In this document: one piece after another, positions 17,862 through 27,300 of the stretch
How positions within the stretch are numbered: position 1 is the first letter of the stretch
Layout of the letters: every line of letters starts with the position of its first letter
DNA from: Phocaeicola faecicola
GTDB taxonomy: Bacteria; Bacteroidota; Bacteroidia; Bacteroidales; Bacteroidaceae
Direction: 5' to 3'
DNA: 64,000 nt
NCBI RefSeq assembly: GCF_013618865.1
Contig: NZ_JABSOE010000010.1
Span: forward strand, 20,633-84,632
Notes under the pieces: model-generated
What the model was told of the DNA's origin: nothing
Database searches by the model: none
Seen by the model: the letters and a program-made list of their open reading frames with translations, nothing else
Translations under genes and position numbers: made by a program

Positions 17862-20800
17862 TTAGAATTGAACTTTTACATTGAATCCAACATTACGCAA
17901 ACTCGGCTGCATAAAATAATCCACATTCATATAATAGTTACTTGATGTAGAAGCAGACAGTTCCGGATCGAACGGAGCCTTGCAGTAAATCATCCACAAG
18001 TTACGTCCTACTACACCCAAAGTAACGTTAGCCACATTCTTGAACCATTTCTTAGGAAGTGTATAGTTCAGGCTTAATTCCTGCAGACGTACGTTGGTAG
18101 CGCTGTACAGATAGTAACGTCCGTAACCACCTTCACCGGTACCGATAGTCTGATAATATTTCTGAGCCTCAACCATACCGTTGTTGATAGGAATACCACC
18201 GTTTTCACGTGCTATAGCAGAAGCCTCAGATACACCATAATAGTCCAAAATACCCTGAGTAGCTGAATAAGCCAGACCACCTACACGTGCAGACAATACA
18301 ACTCCCAGGTCAATACCTTTATAAGTGAAGTGGTTGGTCCATCCCAAGTTGAAATCAGCATCCAGGTCACCTACCTTAGTCGGAGTTGAAGAGTCTGACA
18401 TACTGATATTTCCGCTCTGATCAACTTTGATATTACCGTTGTTGTCCTTAGTCAATTCGTTGTAAACATAGATATCAGTCATAGAGCCACCTTCTGTCAG
18501 AATTACACGAGGAGCAACGTTTTCCTTACCCAGCCATCCTACATGCATTTCATCCATCTGAATCAATTCACCGGTTACCGGGTTCGTGCAGCCGCTGGCC
18601 AAACGTTTTACCTTATTACGGTTCAATGTAAAGGTAGCATTAGAAGACCATCCGAAGCCAGCCCATTCATCTCTGAATCCCAAAGCCAGTTCAATACCCT
18701 GGTTCTGTACGTTACCAGCCTGAACAATTGCCTTGTTATATCCTGATGAAGGCGGGATATCTACGCTGAAAGTCTGGTTCAATGTATTTGAACGGTAGTA
18801 AGTAGCATCCAAGCTAAAGCGGTTTTCCCAGAATTTCAAGTTCAAACCAACTTCCCATGATTTGGTCTTTTCAGGTTTCATGTTCTTCATCGGGTAAGTA
18901 GTCGGATTTTCCCAGTTGTGTGTCTGTCCGTTATATACATATCCCGGATTAGTCAGGAAGCGGTCGAATGAAGAAGCTACTACTGTATAAGAACCTCTCA
19001 CCTTTGCATAAGTAATTACTTCCGGCAAATCAAACATTTCTGACAATACTGCAGAAAGTCCCACTGACGGATAGAAGAAAGAAGGCTGGTCAGAGAATGC
19101 CAGTTTTGAATCCCAGTCGTTACGGCCGGTCAGTGTCAGATACAACTGATTTCTCCAGCTCAATTCAGCACTTGCAAACACACTCTGAATTTCATCTTTG
19201 TAACCGCTAGGTTCCGGTTTATAGTTTGCAGAGAAGTTGATATTGTTAATCTGGAAGAAGTTCGGGATAATCAAGTCACCGGCAATGGAGATTTCATCCA
19301 TCGATGTATGGTAAATAGAAGCACCGAAGTTGGCATTCAGGCGGAATTCACCGAAAGTCTTGTCGATGGTACCCAATACATCGGCATACAATGAACGCTC
19401 CTGGCGCATTACATCTTTCAAACCACCGCTCACACCGCAGAAAGTAGTCAGAGTAGATGCCGACTTTTCTTCACGGTTACGATAATCGGAGTTGTCCAGG
19501 TTTACACGACCTGTAATATTGAACCAGTCTGTAACCTTCCACTTCAAAGAAGCGTTCAGCATGTAACGTTTCTTTTCAGATGTACGGACAATACGGTTCT
19601 GAATCCAGTAAGGGTTCTGCAATGACATACCTCCATCACCATAAGGCCAGTACTGTTCCATATAACCGTAGTTTGTATTATAACGTTCGTACAGACGGAC
19701 TTCATCAAAGTTCTCACCGCGCGGGAAAATATACAATGCCGGAATCGGGTTATAGTACTGTCCCTGAGAAACCATGTTCTTGTTGTTCTGTACGATGTAC
19801 TGAGCACCCAGATCCAATGTCAGCCTGTCGTTCAGGAAGTTGGTTGTATTACGGGCAGTAAAGTTATAACGGTTATAACTGTTGTTAGGAAGGATACCGT
19901 CCGAATTGGTAGTTGAAGCAGACAGGTAAGTCTGGTTCTTGTCATTACCGGTTGACAAAGAGATTGAGTTGATGATATTGGTACCGGTGTTGAAGAAATC
20001 GGCCGGATCATATCTTCTGTCTGTATAGTCACCCCAGCTGAACAGACCTGAGCTGGTACCAAAACGGTTCTGCATTTCCGGCATCATATAAGCCTTAGAG
20101 AAAGTAGTACTGTTGGATACTGATACAGAAGTACGTTCCACTGCACCTTTCTTTGTAGTAATCAAAACCACACCATTGGCAGCAGCCGATCCATACAAGG
20201 CAGCTGCAGAAGGGCCGGTCATCATACTTACACTGGCAATATCATCCGGGTTAAGGTCGGCTACTGCATCTGAGCCACCCATTTCTCCGAACTGACCTTC
20301 ACCGCCACTCTTTCCGGTATTGAACATCGGCACACCGTCGATTACGTACAATGCGTTATTATCTTTAGTCAAAGACTTCATACCACGCATTACCACACGG
20401 GTAGCACCACCGGCTCCTGTAGCACCGCTACTGATCTGAACACCGGCAACTTTACCAGCAAGTGAATTCATGAAGTTCGCATCCTTTACCGCAGTAAGTG
20501 CATCCCCTTTTACTTCCTGCACGTTGTAACTCAATGCTTTCTGAGAACGTTTGATACCCAAGGCTGTAACCACAACTTCATCCAGGACTTCCGTATCCTC
20601 CGACATTACAATCTGTCCCAAATTAGGCTTTACCCCCAGGCTCAATGTTTTATAACCGATATAAGAAATTTCAAGCGTAGCACCTGCAGCTGTATTCAGT
20701 GTGAAATTACCGTCGATATCGGTAATGGTACCATTAGTAGTTCCTTTTTCAAGGATGCTTACTCCAATCAAAGGCATTCCTTTCGTATCAACGACTGTAC

Positions 20801-20933
20801 CCTTGGTTGTTACAGATTGCTGTGACATAGAAATGTCATTGGAATCCAAATTATTATAAGAAGAAGCCCAAACGGCATTCCCCGGAACCAACAGCAAAAA
20901 CCATAGTAATTGAGAATATTTGCTCCGTTTCAT
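17862..20933 (-). CDS. SusC/RagA-family TonB-dependent transporter
   Basis: A 1023-residue outer-membrane transporter. After the signal sequence comes a carboxypeptidase-like beta-sandwich (about 40-115, KGTVVDTKGMPLIGVSILEKGT), a TonB-box region (VLDEVVVTALGIKR), the plug with the SusC signature NALYVIDGVPMF, and a 22-strand barrel ending in aromatic residue F (NVKVQF). No N-terminal STN domain precedes the beta-sandwich, so it is not wired to an anti-sigma factor through STN. It imports glycan fragments with its SusD partner. A promoter match at 21232-21225 predicts a leader of about 285 bases. No sensor-regulator gene for the locus lies in the window. Confidence 0.97.
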   Translation of the reverse strand: MKRSKYSQLLWFLLLVPGNAVWASSYNNLDSNDISMSQQSVTTKGTVVDTKGMPLIGVSILEKGTTNGTITDIDGNFTLNTAAGATLEISYIGYKTLSLGVKPNLGQIVMSEDTEVLDEVVVTALGIKRSQKALSYNVQEVKGDALTAVKDANFMNSLAGKVAGVQISSGATGAGGATRVVMRGMKSLTKDNNALYVIDGVPMFNTGKSGGEGQFGEMGGSDAVADLNPDDIASVSMMTGPSAAALYGSAAANGVVLITTKKGAVERTSVSVSNSTTFSKAYMMPEMQNRFGTSSGLFSWGDYTDRRYDPADFFNTGTNIINSISLSTGNDKNQTYLSASTTNSDGILPNNSYNRYNFTARNTTNFLNDRLTLDLGAQYIVQNNKNMVSQGQYYNPIPALYIFPRGENFDEVRLYERYNTNYGYMEQYWPYGDGGMSLQNPYWIQNRIVRTSEKKRYMLNASLKWKVTDWFNITGRVNLDNSDYRNREEKSASTLTTFCGVSGGLKDVMRQERSLYADVLGTIDKTFGEFRLNANFGASIYHTSMDEISIAGDLIIPNFFQINNINFSANYKPEPSGYKDEIQSVFASAELSWRNQLYLTLTGRNDWDSKLAFSDQPSFFYPSVGLSAVLSEMFDLPEVITYAKVRGSYTVVASSFDRFLTNPGYVYNGQTHNWENPTTYPMKNMKPEKTKSWEVGLNLKFWENRFSLDATYYRSNTLNQTFSVDIPPSSGYNKAIVQAGNVQNQGIELALGFRDEWAGFGWSSNATFTLNRNKVKRLASGCTNPVTGELIQMDEMHVGWLGKENVAPRVILTEGGSMTDIYVYNELTKDNNGNIKVDQSGNISMSDSSTPTKVGDLDADFNLGWTNHFTYKGIDLGVVLSARVGGLAYSATQGILDYYGVSEASAIARENGGIPINNGMVEAQKYYQTIGTGEGGYGRYYLYSATNVRLQELSLNYTLPKKWFKNVANVTLGVVGRNLWMIYCKAPFDPELSASTSSNYYMNVDYFMQPSLRNVGFNVKVQF

Positions 20934-21224
20934 CTAGATAAGGTTAATTAAATGTTTATTAATTTAATGATCAAATTTCTAATTTCTTTTCTTCATAAAA
21001 TACACGTTCCGAGAAACATGTAAGTGCTGTTTAAATTTACGTTTTCATAGCCTTTACTTTTTTATTTTTCATTGTTACTCTCTCAATTCACCTAAAAAAG
21101 AACTAACCAATCTACAACTTATTTAAAGTACTTACTTGTCAAAGAGCTCTAATACATTATTATATTGTTGGACAAAACTTGATTATTCCTGTCCGTCTTA
21201 TAGGTTCAATAGATTTATTGGTCA

Positions 21225-21254
21225 CAAATTTAAAGAAAAAAATAAACCATTCAA
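21225..21254 (-). promoter_or_regulatory. Predicted susC promoter (-33 TTG, -7 TAAATTTG)
   Basis: On the minus strand a -33 TTG (21254-21252) is followed by exactly 19 bases and an exact -7 box TAAATTTG (21232-21225). The predicted start near 21218 gives a leader of about 285 bases. Confidence 0.55.
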
Positions 21255-21552
21255 TAAATCTTGAAAAAAATGTGACAATATTTTAATGAAATATCAATAT
21301 TAAGGGCAAAAAAGAGAAGAAAGAGTTATTTACGGAATATTTATTCAAATCACATTCACATTATCAAAAATGAAAAAGGAAACCCGACAGGATAATTAAA
21401 AAATTTAATTATTGACAGTCAAGGGAAAACAAAACCGATAAGTAAATCTTCAAATAGCCATCTTTAAACAGCCAGAGATGTATATTTCACATTTATTAAG
21501 AATAAAAACGCAAAAATATAGCAGAATATGCATATAATTTCCACTTAATCCG

Positions 21553-21560
21553 TATATTTG
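21553..21560 (+). promoter_or_regulatory. Promoter -7 box for argR operon
   Basis: TATATTTG, exact consensus; predicted start near 21567, 21 bases ahead of the ATG. An AT-rich, partly palindromic AGAATAATTATACA (21572-21585) lies between start site and ATG and could be an ArgR (ARG box) operator for autoregulation. Confidence 0.7.
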
Positions 21561-21587
21561 CAGCCAATAACAGAATAATTATACACG

Positions 21588-22070
21588 ATGAAAAGTAAAA
21601 ACAGCAGACTCGACTCTATAAAAATGATTATCTCGAGTAAAGAAGTAGGAAGCCAGGAAGAATTGCTTCAGGAATTGGCCAAAGAAGGCTTCCAGCTCAC
21701 CCAGGCCACTCTCTCGAGAGATTTGAAACAGTTGAAAGTAGCCAAGGCAGCAAGCATGAACGGAAATTACGTATACGTTTTGCCCAACAATACCATGTAC
21801 AAGCGTATGACCGAGCCGCAGAGCGCTTCTGAAATGCTACGTCATAACGGCTTTGTTTCCATCGAATTCTCAGACAACATTGCAGTCATCAAGACTCGTC
21901 CGGGATATGCAAGCAGCCTGGCCTATGACATCGACAACAATCATTTTCATGAAATAATAGGTACCATTGCCGGTGACGACACCATCATGCTGGTAGTCCG
22001 TGAAGGATGTACACGTACCAGTGTCAAGCAAGCTCTGGCACACATTATACCGAATATCAATCATATTTAA
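21588..22070 (+). CDS. argR: Arginine repressor ArgR
   Basis: A 160-residue ArgR. The N-terminal winged helix (about 1-75) has SQEELLQELAKEGFQLTQATLSRDLKQLKVAKA, with the recognition helix TQATLSRDLK. The C-terminal hexamerisation and arginine-binding domain carries GTIAGDDTIMLVVREG, with the paired Asp residues that bind arginine. It represses arginine genes, or activates catabolism, when arginine is bound. It is the first gene of argR-GNAT-argG-argC-argD, which suggests direct feedback on its own operon. The length is normal and the start follows a consensus promoter. Confidence 0.96.
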   Translation: MKSKNSRLDSIKMIISSKEVGSQEELLQELAKEGFQLTQATLSRDLKQLKVAKAASMNGNYVYVLPNNTMYKRMTEPQSASEMLRHNGFVSIEFSDNIAVIKTRPGYASSLAYDIDNNHFHEIIGTIAGDDTIMLVVREGCTRTSVKQALAHIIPNINHI

Positions 22071-22095
22071 AACAAGATCAAGATACAGACAAAAA

Positions 22096-22662
22096 ATGGA
22101 CACCAAACAAATTGACGTAATGGTAGCCGACGCCTCACACGAGGTATATGTTGACACAATTCTTGATACCATCCGCGAGGCAGCCAAAGTACGTGGAACA
22201 GGTATCGCCGAACGTACACACGAATACGTAGCCACCAAAATGAAGGAAGGAAAAGCCATCATCGCGCTCTGTGGAGATGAATTTGCAGGCTTTACCTACA
22301 TCGAATCATGGGGGAACAAACAATATGTGGCCACTTCCGGACTGATTGTACATCCCGAATACCGGGGATGCGGACTGGCCAAGCGAATCAAGCATGCATC
22401 TTTTACCTTGTCACGCCTGCGATGGCCGAAAGCCAAGATATTCAGTCTGACTTCGGGAGCTGCAGTCATGAAAATGAATACGGAACTGGGATACGTACCG
22501 GTTACATTCAACGAACTGACAGACGACGAGGCCTTCTGGAAAGGATGTGAAGGATGCATCAACCACGAAATCCTGGTCGCTAAAAAGCGCAAATTCTGTA
22601 TCTGTACCGCCATGCTTTACGATCCGGCCTTACATACAGACGATAAAATAAACAATTTCTGA
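22096..22662 (+). CDS. GNAT acyltransferase, probable N-succinylglutamate synthase
   Basis: A 188-residue GNAT protein; ATG at 22096 is preferred over the upstream in-frame codon at 22000, which lies inside argR. The acyl-CoA motif is HPEYRGCGLAKRI (R-x-x-G-x-G/A type), preceded by the strand VATSGLIV. Placed between argR and argG, it is the likely first enzyme of arginine synthesis. I recall that the B. thetaiotaomicron gene in the same position (BT3761) was linked by mutant fitness data to the missing N-acylglutamate synthase. In Bacteroides the acyl group is succinyl, in keeping with the argF' gene at 58.0-59.0 kb. It is unrelated in length to classical ArgA with its kinase-like domain. 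Confidence 0.78.
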   Translation: MDTKQIDVMVADASHEVYVDTILDTIREAAKVRGTGIAERTHEYVATKMKEGKAIIALCGDEFAGFTYIESWGNKQYVATSGLIVHPEYRGCGLAKRIKHASFTLSRLRWPKAKIFSLTSGAAVMKMNTELGYVPVTFNELTDDEAFWKGCEGCINHEILVAKKRKFCICTAMLYDPALHTDDKINNF

Positions 22663-22729
22663 TGACATATATACCTTAATATATATAGACACAGAAATAT
22701 TCCGCAAAACTCATAATAAAAATATAACC

Positions 22730-23938
22730 ATGGAAGAAAAGAAGAAAGTAGTCGTTGCATTCAGCGGCGGATTAGATACCTCATTTACCGTTATGTATCT
22801 GGCAAAAGAAAAAGGATACGAAGTGTACGCAGCCTGTGCCAACACCGGGGGATTCAGCCCTGAACAGTTGAAGCAGAACGAAGAAAATGCCTACAAGCTG
22901 GGAGCTGTAAAATATGTGACTCTGGACGTTACTCAGGAATATTATGAAAAGAGCCTGAAATACATGGTATTCGGAAACGTACTGCGCAACGGAACCTATC
23001 CGATTTCCGTAAGTTCGGAACGTATCTTCCAGGCACTGGCCATCGCACGGTATGCCAATGAGATCGGTGCCCATGCCATTGCACACGGTTCTACCGGAGC
23101 CGGCAACGACCAGGTACGCTTCGACATGACTTTCCTGGTCATGGCACCGGGAGTGGAAATCATCACCCTGACACGCGACATGGCGCTGAGCCGTGACTAT
23201 GAAATCAATTACCTGAAGGAACACGGTTTTGAAGCAGATTTCACCAAACTGAAATATTCATACAACGTAGGTATCTGGGGTACTTCTATCTGTGGTGGAG
23301 AAATCCTGGATTCTACCCAGGGACTTCCTGAAAGCGCTTATCTGAAGCAGGTAAGCAAGACCGGAAGCGAACTGCTGAAACTGGAATTTAAAAAAGGAGA
23401 ACTGTATGCGGTCAACGGAGAGGTCTTCGAGGATAAGATCAAGGCCATCCAGAAGGTGGAAGAAATCGGAGCCGCTTACGGTATCGGCCGTGACATGCAT
23501 GTAGGAGATACCATCATCGGTATCAAGGGAAGAGTCGGTTTCGAAGCGGCTGCTCCTATGCTGATCATCGGTGCGCACAAGTTCCTCGAAAAATATACCC
23601 TGAGCAAATGGCAGCAATACTGGAAAGACCAGGTAGCCAACTGGTACGGTATGTTCTTGCACGAAAGCCAGTATCTGGAACCGGTGATGCGTGACATCGA
23701 AGCCATGCTGCAGGAATCACAGCGCAATGTCAACGGTACTGCCATACTGGAACTTCGTCCGTACAGCTTCGCAACGGTGGGAGTTGACTCAAAAGACGAC
23801 CTGGTGAAGAACAAATTCGGGGAATACGGAGAAATGCAGAAAGGATGGACAGCCGAAGATGCGAAAGGCTTCATCAAGGTACTTTCTACCCCGCTTCGCG
23901 CTTATTATGCGAACCACAAAGACGAAGAAAATATTTAA
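22730..23938 (+). CDS. argG: Argininosuccinate synthase
   Basis: A 402-residue enzyme joining citrulline and aspartate with ATP. The N-terminal PP-loop AFSGGLDTS (residues about 9-17) is intact, as are the citrulline/aspartate-binding blocks AHGSTGAGNDQVRFD and SYNVGIWGTSICGGEILD. The length fits the family. It lies 67 bp after the GNAT gene and 18 bp before argC. In the Bacteroides pathway it receives free citrulline after the succinyl group has been removed by the ArgE-type deacylase (52.2 kb). Confidence 0.97.
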   Translation: MEEKKKVVVAFSGGLDTSFTVMYLAKEKGYEVYAACANTGGFSPEQLKQNEENAYKLGAVKYVTLDVTQEYYEKSLKYMVFGNVLRNGTYPISVSSERIFQALAIARYANEIGAHAIAHGSTGAGNDQVRFDMTFLVMAPGVEIITLTRDMALSRDYEINYLKEHGFEADFTKLKYSYNVGIWGTSICGGEILDSTQGLPESAYLKQVSKTGSELLKLEFKKGELYAVNGEVFEDKIKAIQKVEEIGAAYGIGRDMHVGDTIIGIKGRVGFEAAAPMLIIGAHKFLEKYTLSKWQQYWKDQVANWYGMFLHESQYLEPVMRDIEAMLQESQRNVNGTAILELRPYSFATVGVDSKDDLVKNKFGEYGEMQKGWTAEDAKGFIKVLSTPLRAYYANHKDEENI

Positions 23939-23956
23939 AAGACAAAGACTCAATTC

Positions 23957-24925
23957 ATGATTAAAGCAGGAATCGTAGGAGGGGCAGGATATACGGCAGG
24001 CGAACTGATTCGCCTGCTGATCAATCACCCCGATGTAGAGATAAAATTCATCAACAGTTCCAGCAACGCTGGAAATAAGATTACAGACGTACACGAAGGT
24101 CTGTACGGAGAAACCGACCTGGTATTTACCGACGAACTTCCTCTGGAAAGCATCGACGTATTGTTTTTCTGTACGGCACATGGAGACACAAAAAAATTCA
24201 TGGAAAGTCATGAGATTCCGGAAGACCTGAAGATCATCGACCTGTCTATGGATTACCGTATCAAGAGCGAGGAACACGACTTTGTATATGGTTTGCCTGA
24301 ACTGAACCGCAGAACCATCTGCCAGAGCAAGCACGTAGCGAACCCGGGATGTTTTGCGACTTGTATCCAACTGGGACTGCTTCCGCTGGCAAAGCATCTG
24401 CTGCTGAACAACGACATCATGGTGAATGCCATCACCGGAAGTACGGGAGCCGGAGTTAAACCGGGAGCTACCTCGCACTTCAGCTGGAGAAACAACAACA
24501 TGAGCATTTACAAACCGTTTTCTCATCAGCACGTACCCGAAATCAAACAGTCACTGAAGCAGTTGCAGCAGAGTTTCGATGCCGAAATCGACTTTATCCC
24601 GTACCGGGGAGACTTCGCACGGGGTATCTTTGCTACCATCGTTGTCAAAACGAAGGTCGAACTGCCGGAAATTGTCAAGATCTACGAGGATTATTACGCC
24701 AAAGATTCATTTACGCACATTGTGGAGAAGAACATTGACCTCAAACAGGTGGTCAATACCAACAAGTGCCTGATTCACCTGGAAAAACACGGAGACAAAC
24801 TGCTCATTGTTTCCTGCATCGACAACCTGCTGAAAGGGGCCAGCGGACAGGCCGTGCACAACATGAATCTGATGTTCAACCTGGAAGAAACAGTGGGACT
24901 GACACTCAAGCCTTCTGCCTTCTGA
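23957..24925 (+). CDS. argC: N-acyl-gamma-glutamyl-phosphate reductase
   Basis: A 322-residue ArgC. The N-terminal Rossmann motif IVGGAGYTAGELIRLL binds NADPH; the catalytic Cys lies in NPGCFATCIQLGLLPL, and a conserved His occurs in the HQHVPEIKQ block. It reduces the acyl-glutamyl phosphate to the semialdehyde. Here the acyl group is presumably succinyl. The gap to argG is 18 bp and to argD 16 bp, so they are one transcript. Confidence 0.97.
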   Translation: MIKAGIVGGAGYTAGELIRLLINHPDVEIKFINSSSNAGNKITDVHEGLYGETDLVFTDELPLESIDVLFFCTAHGDTKKFMESHEIPEDLKIIDLSMDYRIKSEEHDFVYGLPELNRRTICQSKHVANPGCFATCIQLGLLPLAKHLLLNNDIMVNAITGSTGAGVKPGATSHFSWRNNNMSIYKPFSHQHVPEIKQSLKQLQQSFDAEIDFIPYRGDFARGIFATIVVKTKVELPEIVKIYEDYYAKDSFTHIVEKNIDLKQVVNTNKCLIHLEKHGDKLLIVSCIDNLLKGASGQAVHNMNLMFNLEETVGLTLKPSAF

Positions 24926-24941
24926 TATTATGCAGTAAACT

Positions 24942-26066
24942 ATGAAACTATTTGATGTATATCCATTGTTCGATGTGAACATCGTACGTGGAAAAGGATG
25001 TCATGTATGGGATGACAAAGGAACCGAATACTTGGATCTTTACGGCGGACATGCGGTCATCTCTATCGGACATGCACATCCGCACTATGTGGAAGCCCTG
25101 AGCAAACAGGTTGCCACACTGGGATTTTATTCCAATTCGGTCATCAACAAGCTGCAGCAGGAAGTAGCCGACCGCATGGGAGAACTCTGCGGATACGATG
25201 ACTATCAGCTGTTTCTGATCAACTCGGGAGCCGAGGCCAATGAAAATGCCTTGAAACTGGCGTCTTTCCATAACCAGCGTACCCGGGTGGTTTCTTTTGC
25301 GAAGGCTTTTCACGGACGTACCTCACTGGCAGTTGAGGTGACGGATAATCCGAAGATCATTGCTCCGGTCAATGCCAATAACCACGTGACTTATCTGCCG
25401 TTGAATGACACCGAGGCCATGAAGGCTGAACTCGGAAAAGGGGATGTCTGTGCAGTCATCATAGAAGGCATACAGGGCGTTGGCGGCATCCAGCTGCCGA
25501 CTACCGAATTCATGCAGGCCCTCCGCCAGGAATGTGACAAGACCGGTACCGTACTGATTCTCGATGAAATCCAGTCGGGATACGGAAGAAGCGGTAAGTT
25601 CTTCGCTCACCAGTACAACGGCATCCGCCCGGACATGATTACCATGGCCAAAGGCATTGCCAACGGTTTCCCGATGGGAGGGGTACTGATCAGTCCGAAG
25701 TTCACTCCGGTTTACGGTCAGCTCGGAACCACCTTCGGAGGCAACCACCTGGCTTGCGCCGCTGCCATTGCCGTACTGGATGTCATGAAGAGCGAGCACC
25801 TGGTAGAGAATGCCGCAACGGTAGGCGCTCACTTGTTGGAAGAACTCACTCATTTCAAACAGATCAAGGAAGTCAGAGGAAGAGGTCTGATGATCGGTAT
25901 GGAATTTGAAGAGCCAGTCAAGGAAATCAGAAAACGCCTCCTCTTCGAACAGAAAGTCTTTACGGGAGTCAGCGGAACCAACGTAATCCGTCTGCTTCCT
26001 CCTCTCTGTCTGTCTCAGGCAGAAGCCGATGAATTCCTGGAACGCCTGCATCGGGTTCTCTGCTGA
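24942..26066 (+). CDS. argD: N-acylornithine aminotransferase
   Basis: A 374-residue class III PLP aminotransferase. Visible features: the GGHAVISIGHAHP block, NSGAEANENALKLA for phosphate binding, LILDEIQSGYGRSG with the PLP-contacting Asp, and the PLP lysine in TMAKGIANGFPMGG. It converts N-acylglutamate semialdehyde to N-acylornithine with glutamate as amino donor. It is the last gene of the argR operon; a strong terminator follows at 26165-26210. Confidence 0.95.
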   Translation: MKLFDVYPLFDVNIVRGKGCHVWDDKGTEYLDLYGGHAVISIGHAHPHYVEALSKQVATLGFYSNSVINKLQQEVADRMGELCGYDDYQLFLINSGAEANENALKLASFHNQRTRVVSFAKAFHGRTSLAVEVTDNPKIIAPVNANNHVTYLPLNDTEAMKAELGKGDVCAVIIEGIQGVGGIQLPTTEFMQALRQECDKTGTVLILDEIQSGYGRSGKFFAHQYNGIRPDMITMAKGIANGFPMGGVLISPKFTPVYGQLGTTFGGNHLACAAAIAVLDVMKSEHLVENAATVGAHLLEELTHFKQIKEVRGRGLMIGMEFEEPVKEIRKRLLFEQKVFTGVSGTNVIRLLPPLCLSQAEADEFLERLHRVLC

Positions 26067-26164
26067 TAGCTGCAGCCGGCTGACGAGCAGTTGAAGAGGC
26101 TTTTTCCCGAAAGGAAAGGCAGGTATCAGAAAAAAACAGTTGAAAGCACATATAAACAACCGGC

Positions 26165-26210
26165 AAGGCCGTGATTTCCTCATCTCATTAGGAATCACGG
26201 CCTTACTTTT
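26165..26210 (+). terminator. Terminator of the argR-argD operon
   Basis: AAGGCCGTGATTTCCT (26165-26180) pairs with AGGAATCACGGCCTT (26190-26204) with one bulge, followed by ACTTTT. It separates argD from proC. Confidence 0.88.
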
Positions 26211-26322
26211 ATCCCCCAGCCTTGTTGACCTGTTAATAACTTGCCCTCTTCCTCAATGTCTTCCTCTTTTTCAAAACCGGCAAAATAAGAAGTACAAAAT
26301 AGGATTCTTTCTTTTTTAATTA

Positions 26323-26330
26323 TAACTTTG
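26323..26330 (+). promoter_or_regulatory. Promoter -7 box for proC
   Basis: TAACTTTG, exact TAnnTTTG match; predicted start near 26337, 18 bases ahead of the ATG. Confidence 0.7.
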
Positions 26331-26354
26331 TATATCACATTAATCTGACGAATT

Positions 26355-27125
26355 ATGAAAATAGCAATCATCGGAGCCGGAAATATGGGAGGTGCCATTG
26401 CCCGCGGACTTGCCCGGGGACACTATATACAGGCACAGGATATCATTGTGACGAATCCCAGCAACGAGAAACTGGAGCGGCTGAAAGCCGAATATCCGGA
26501 TATTCACACCAGCAACTGCAACAAAGATGCTGCAGAAGCTGACATTGTAATCATTGCGGTAAAACCCTGGAAAGTAGAAGAAGTCTTAAAGCCGTTGCGG
26601 TTGCGCCAGCCACAGATACTGGTTTCGGTTGCCGCCGGACTGACCTTCGAGGACCTGGCTCATTTTGTGGATCCGGAAATGCCTATCTTCCGCGTCATCC
26701 CGAATACGGCCATTTCGGAATGTGCCAGCATGACCTTAATCGCCCGAAGAAACGCCACGGAACAGCAGACCCAGATTATGATGACGCTGTTCAATGAGAT
26801 GGGACGCTCCATGCTGATAGAGGAAAAACTCTTTGCTGCGGGTACCTCACTGGCTTCGTGCGGCATTGCATACGTAATGAAGTACGTGCAGGCTGCCATG
26901 CAGGCAGGTATAGAAGCCGGCTTACGCCCCAAAGATGCAATGACGCTGGTAGCACAGACCCTGGAAGGAAGTGCCCGGTTGTTGCTGCAGCACGAGCAGA
27001 CACACCCGGCTCTGGAAATTGAAAAGGTAACCACCCCGGGAGGAATTACCATCAAGGGCCTCAACGAACTGGAAATTTCCGGTTTCAGCGCAGCCATCAT
27101 CAAGGCACTGAAGGCCAGCATGTAA
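26355..27125 (+). CDS. proC: Pyrroline-5-carboxylate reductase
   Basis: A 256-residue ProC. The dinucleotide-binding motif IAIIGAGNMGGAIARGL opens the protein; the C-terminal domain holds the signature blocks AAMQAGIEAGL and TTPGGITIKGLNELE. It makes proline from pyrroline-5-carboxylate with NAD(P)H. It has its own promoter after the argD terminator and a bidirectional terminator behind it. ProA is encoded at 59.1-60.3 kb; proB is not in the window. Confidence 0.96.
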   Translation: MKIAIIGAGNMGGAIARGLARGHYIQAQDIIVTNPSNEKLERLKAEYPDIHTSNCNKDAAEADIVIIAVKPWKVEEVLKPLRLRQPQILVSVAAGLTFEDLAHFVDPEMPIFRVIPNTAISECASMTLIARRNATEQQTQIMMTLFNEMGRSMLIEEKLFAAGTSLASCGIAYVMKYVQAAMQAGIEAGLRPKDAMTLVAQTLEGSARLLLQHEQTHPALEIEKVTTPGGITIKGLNELEISGFSAAIIKALKASM

Positions 27126-27167
27126 GTTACAGGAAAGCATTCAACAGCAAACCGTATGCTACATAAT

Positions 27168-27216
27168 AAGCATCGCCCTGCCGTACTCCTACAGAGAGAA
27201 TAGCAGGGCGATGCTT
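27168..27216. terminator. Bidirectional terminator between proC and MATE gene
   Basis: AAGCATCGCCCTGC (27168-27181) and GCAGGGCGATGCTT (27203-27216) pair perfectly over 14 bp between convergent genes. Confidence 0.88.
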
Positions 27217-27300
27217 GTAAACAAGTATGTCCGTTCAAAGAAAACCTCCTCCCGCACACACCAGTCCCTTTTACCGGTTTGTTCCGGCTGTATTCGCTGA

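Larger units (their letters stand above)
20934..21587. other. AT-rich divergent intergenic region
   Basis: The 654-bp stretch between susC (-) and argR (+) is strongly AT-rich and holds no supported gene. It contains the two divergent promoters listed separately. The long susC leader lies at about 20934-21218 and could contain a regulatory RNA element; I see no clear riboswitch or strong hairpin in it. Confidence 0.6.
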
